Shown: in pieces, positions 15,653-16,345 of the stretch | Position numbering within the stretch: position 1 is the first letter of the stretch | Layout: the number at the start of each line of letters is the position of its first letter | Origin: Actinomycetota bacterium | GTDB lineage: Bacteria; Actinomycetota; Actinomycetes; Nanopelagicales; Nanopelagicaceae | NCBI GenBank assembly: GCA_947480375.1 | Contig: CANKCX010000006.1 | Span: forward strand, 1-16,345 | Reading direction: 5' to 3' | DNA length: 16,345 nt | Program-made: the position numbers and the translations under genes | Notes under the pieces: generated by a model | Told to the model about the DNA's origin: nothing | What the model saw: only the letters and a program-made list of their open reading frames with translations | The model's database searches: none

Positions 15653-16345
15653 GCCTCTGTATCCGGAATTCCTAAATCATGGGCGCGCTTATCGGCCATT
15701 GCAAGCAATCTGCGGATTCGCCCTGCAATTGCATCCTTCGTCATTGGTGGGGTTGCTAATGAACCAAGTTCTTCAAGGCTTGCCTGACCATGATTGATGC
15801 GCAACTCCCCTGCCTGCTTCAGGTGATCTGGAATTTGTTCACCGAGAATTTCCATAGCTCGAGCAACTCTCGCTGATGCCGCAACTGCAGCTCGCGCAGA
15901 TCTGCGTAAGTTTGCATCATCAAAATTAGCTAAGCGATTTGCTGTTGCCCTTACTTCGCGGCGCATGCGCCGTTCTTCCCAAGCTAGAACACTTTCATGT
16001 GCTCCTAATCTGGTGAGTAATGCACCTATGGCATCGCCATCGCGAAGAACTACGCGATCAACGCTACGAACTTCTCGGGCTTTTGCTGTTATGCCCAAAC
16101 GTCTAGCTGCGCCGACAAGAGCTAACGCAGCCTCTGGTCCCGGACAAGTTATTTCTAAAGCTGATGATCTACCGGGTTCGGTTAGTGAACCGTGAGCTAA
16201 AAATGCACCGCGCCAAGCGGCTTCTGCATCACAGATTCCTGCTGACACAACTTGTGGTGGCAGACCTCGAATCGGGCGATTGTTTGCATCGATTAATCCG
16301 GTCTGTCTTGCAAGTGCGTCACCATCTGAAGTAACCCGCACTACA
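15622..16345 (-). CDS. whiA: WhiA, sporulation-type/cell-division regulator, C-terminal part
   Basis: About 240 residues of a protein normally near 327, so some 85 N-terminal residues lie beyond the right edge. The reading frame stays open through the last base, and the GTG at 16341 is an internal codon, not a start. WhiA combines a degenerate LAGLIDADG homing-endonuclease domain with a C-terminal helix-turn-helix. Visible are [31 protein letters not shown] from the LAGLIDADG part, then [19 protein letters not shown] and the DNA-binding ASLEELGSL and [13 protein letters not shown] near the end. It is known as a cell-division and sporulation regulator in Streptomyces and is conserved even in non-sporulating Gram-positives. 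Its place upstream of gap fits actinobacterial synteny. Confidence 0.96.
   Translation of the reverse strand, partial: VVRVTSDGDALARQTGLIDANNRPIRGLPPQVVSAGICDAEAAWRGAFLAHGSLTEPGRSSALEITCPGPEAALALVGAARRLGITAKAREVRSVDRVVLRDGDAIGALLTRLGAHESVLAWEERRMRREVRATANRLANFDDANLRRSARAAVAASARVARAMEILGEQIPDHLKQAGELRINHGQASLEELGSLATPPMTKDAIAGRIRRLLAMADKRAHDLGIPDTEAGLSPDLLAE

Overview
The window looks like a chromosomal segment from a streamlined, fairly low-GC actinobacterium. A freshwater Nanopelagicales (acI)-type lineage is my best guess. The actinobacterial assignment rests on three things: the WhiA and RbpA-family proteins, the SUF gene order sufR-sufB-sufD-Rieske-sufC-sufS-sufU-sufT, and the convergent layout ctaA-tkt...pgi against rbpA-secG-tpiA-pgk-gap-whiA, which matches Streptomyces-type synteny as I remember it. 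The streamlining shows in 0-30 bp gene gaps, several one-base stop/start overlaps, and housekeeping genes missing from places where relatives carry them. The lineage is inferred, because no rRNA gene is present.

Region 1 (about 1-7264, minus strand) is one long transcription unit for Fe-S cluster assembly. It starts with the repressor-type regulator SufR, followed by the scaffold proteins SufB and SufD, a Rieske-type ferredoxin, the ATPase SufC, the cysteine desulfurase SufS, the sulfur-transfer protein SufU and the MIP18-family protein SufT. An ABC exporter half-transporter follows 10 bp after sufT and runs off the left edge. SufS and SufU supply sulfur, SufBCD builds the cluster, and SufT probably helps maturation.

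Region 2 (about 7262-7350) is the short divergent control region between sufR and ctaA. It contains a perfect CAAC-N6-GTTG dyad at the sufR start, identical to the SufR operator consensus I recall from cyanobacteria. It also has a GC-rich nested dyad, and a -10-like element placed so that ctaA would be transcribed leaderless.

Region 3 (7348-11828, plus strand) is ctaA (heme A synthase), tkt (transketolase) and pgi (glucose-6-phosphate isomerase), joined with a 1-base overlap and a 0-base gap. In better-studied actinobacteria, ctaB, tal, zwf, opcA and pgl lie in or next to this stretch. None of them is here, which suggests a reduced pentose phosphate pathway or relocation of these genes.

Region 4 (11836-16345, minus strand) converges on pgi with only 7 bp between the stop codons. 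In transcription order it holds whiA (N-terminus beyond the right edge), gap, pgk, tpiA, secG and an RbpA-family RNA polymerase-binding protein. The gap-pgk-tpiA block is the lower-glycolysis triose module. I saw no tRNA, rRNA, insertion sequence, CRISPR array or prophage signature, and no gene-free stretch longer than about 110 bp. The content is mostly housekeeping. The points of real interest are the regulatory architecture and the missing genes, not a new effector system.
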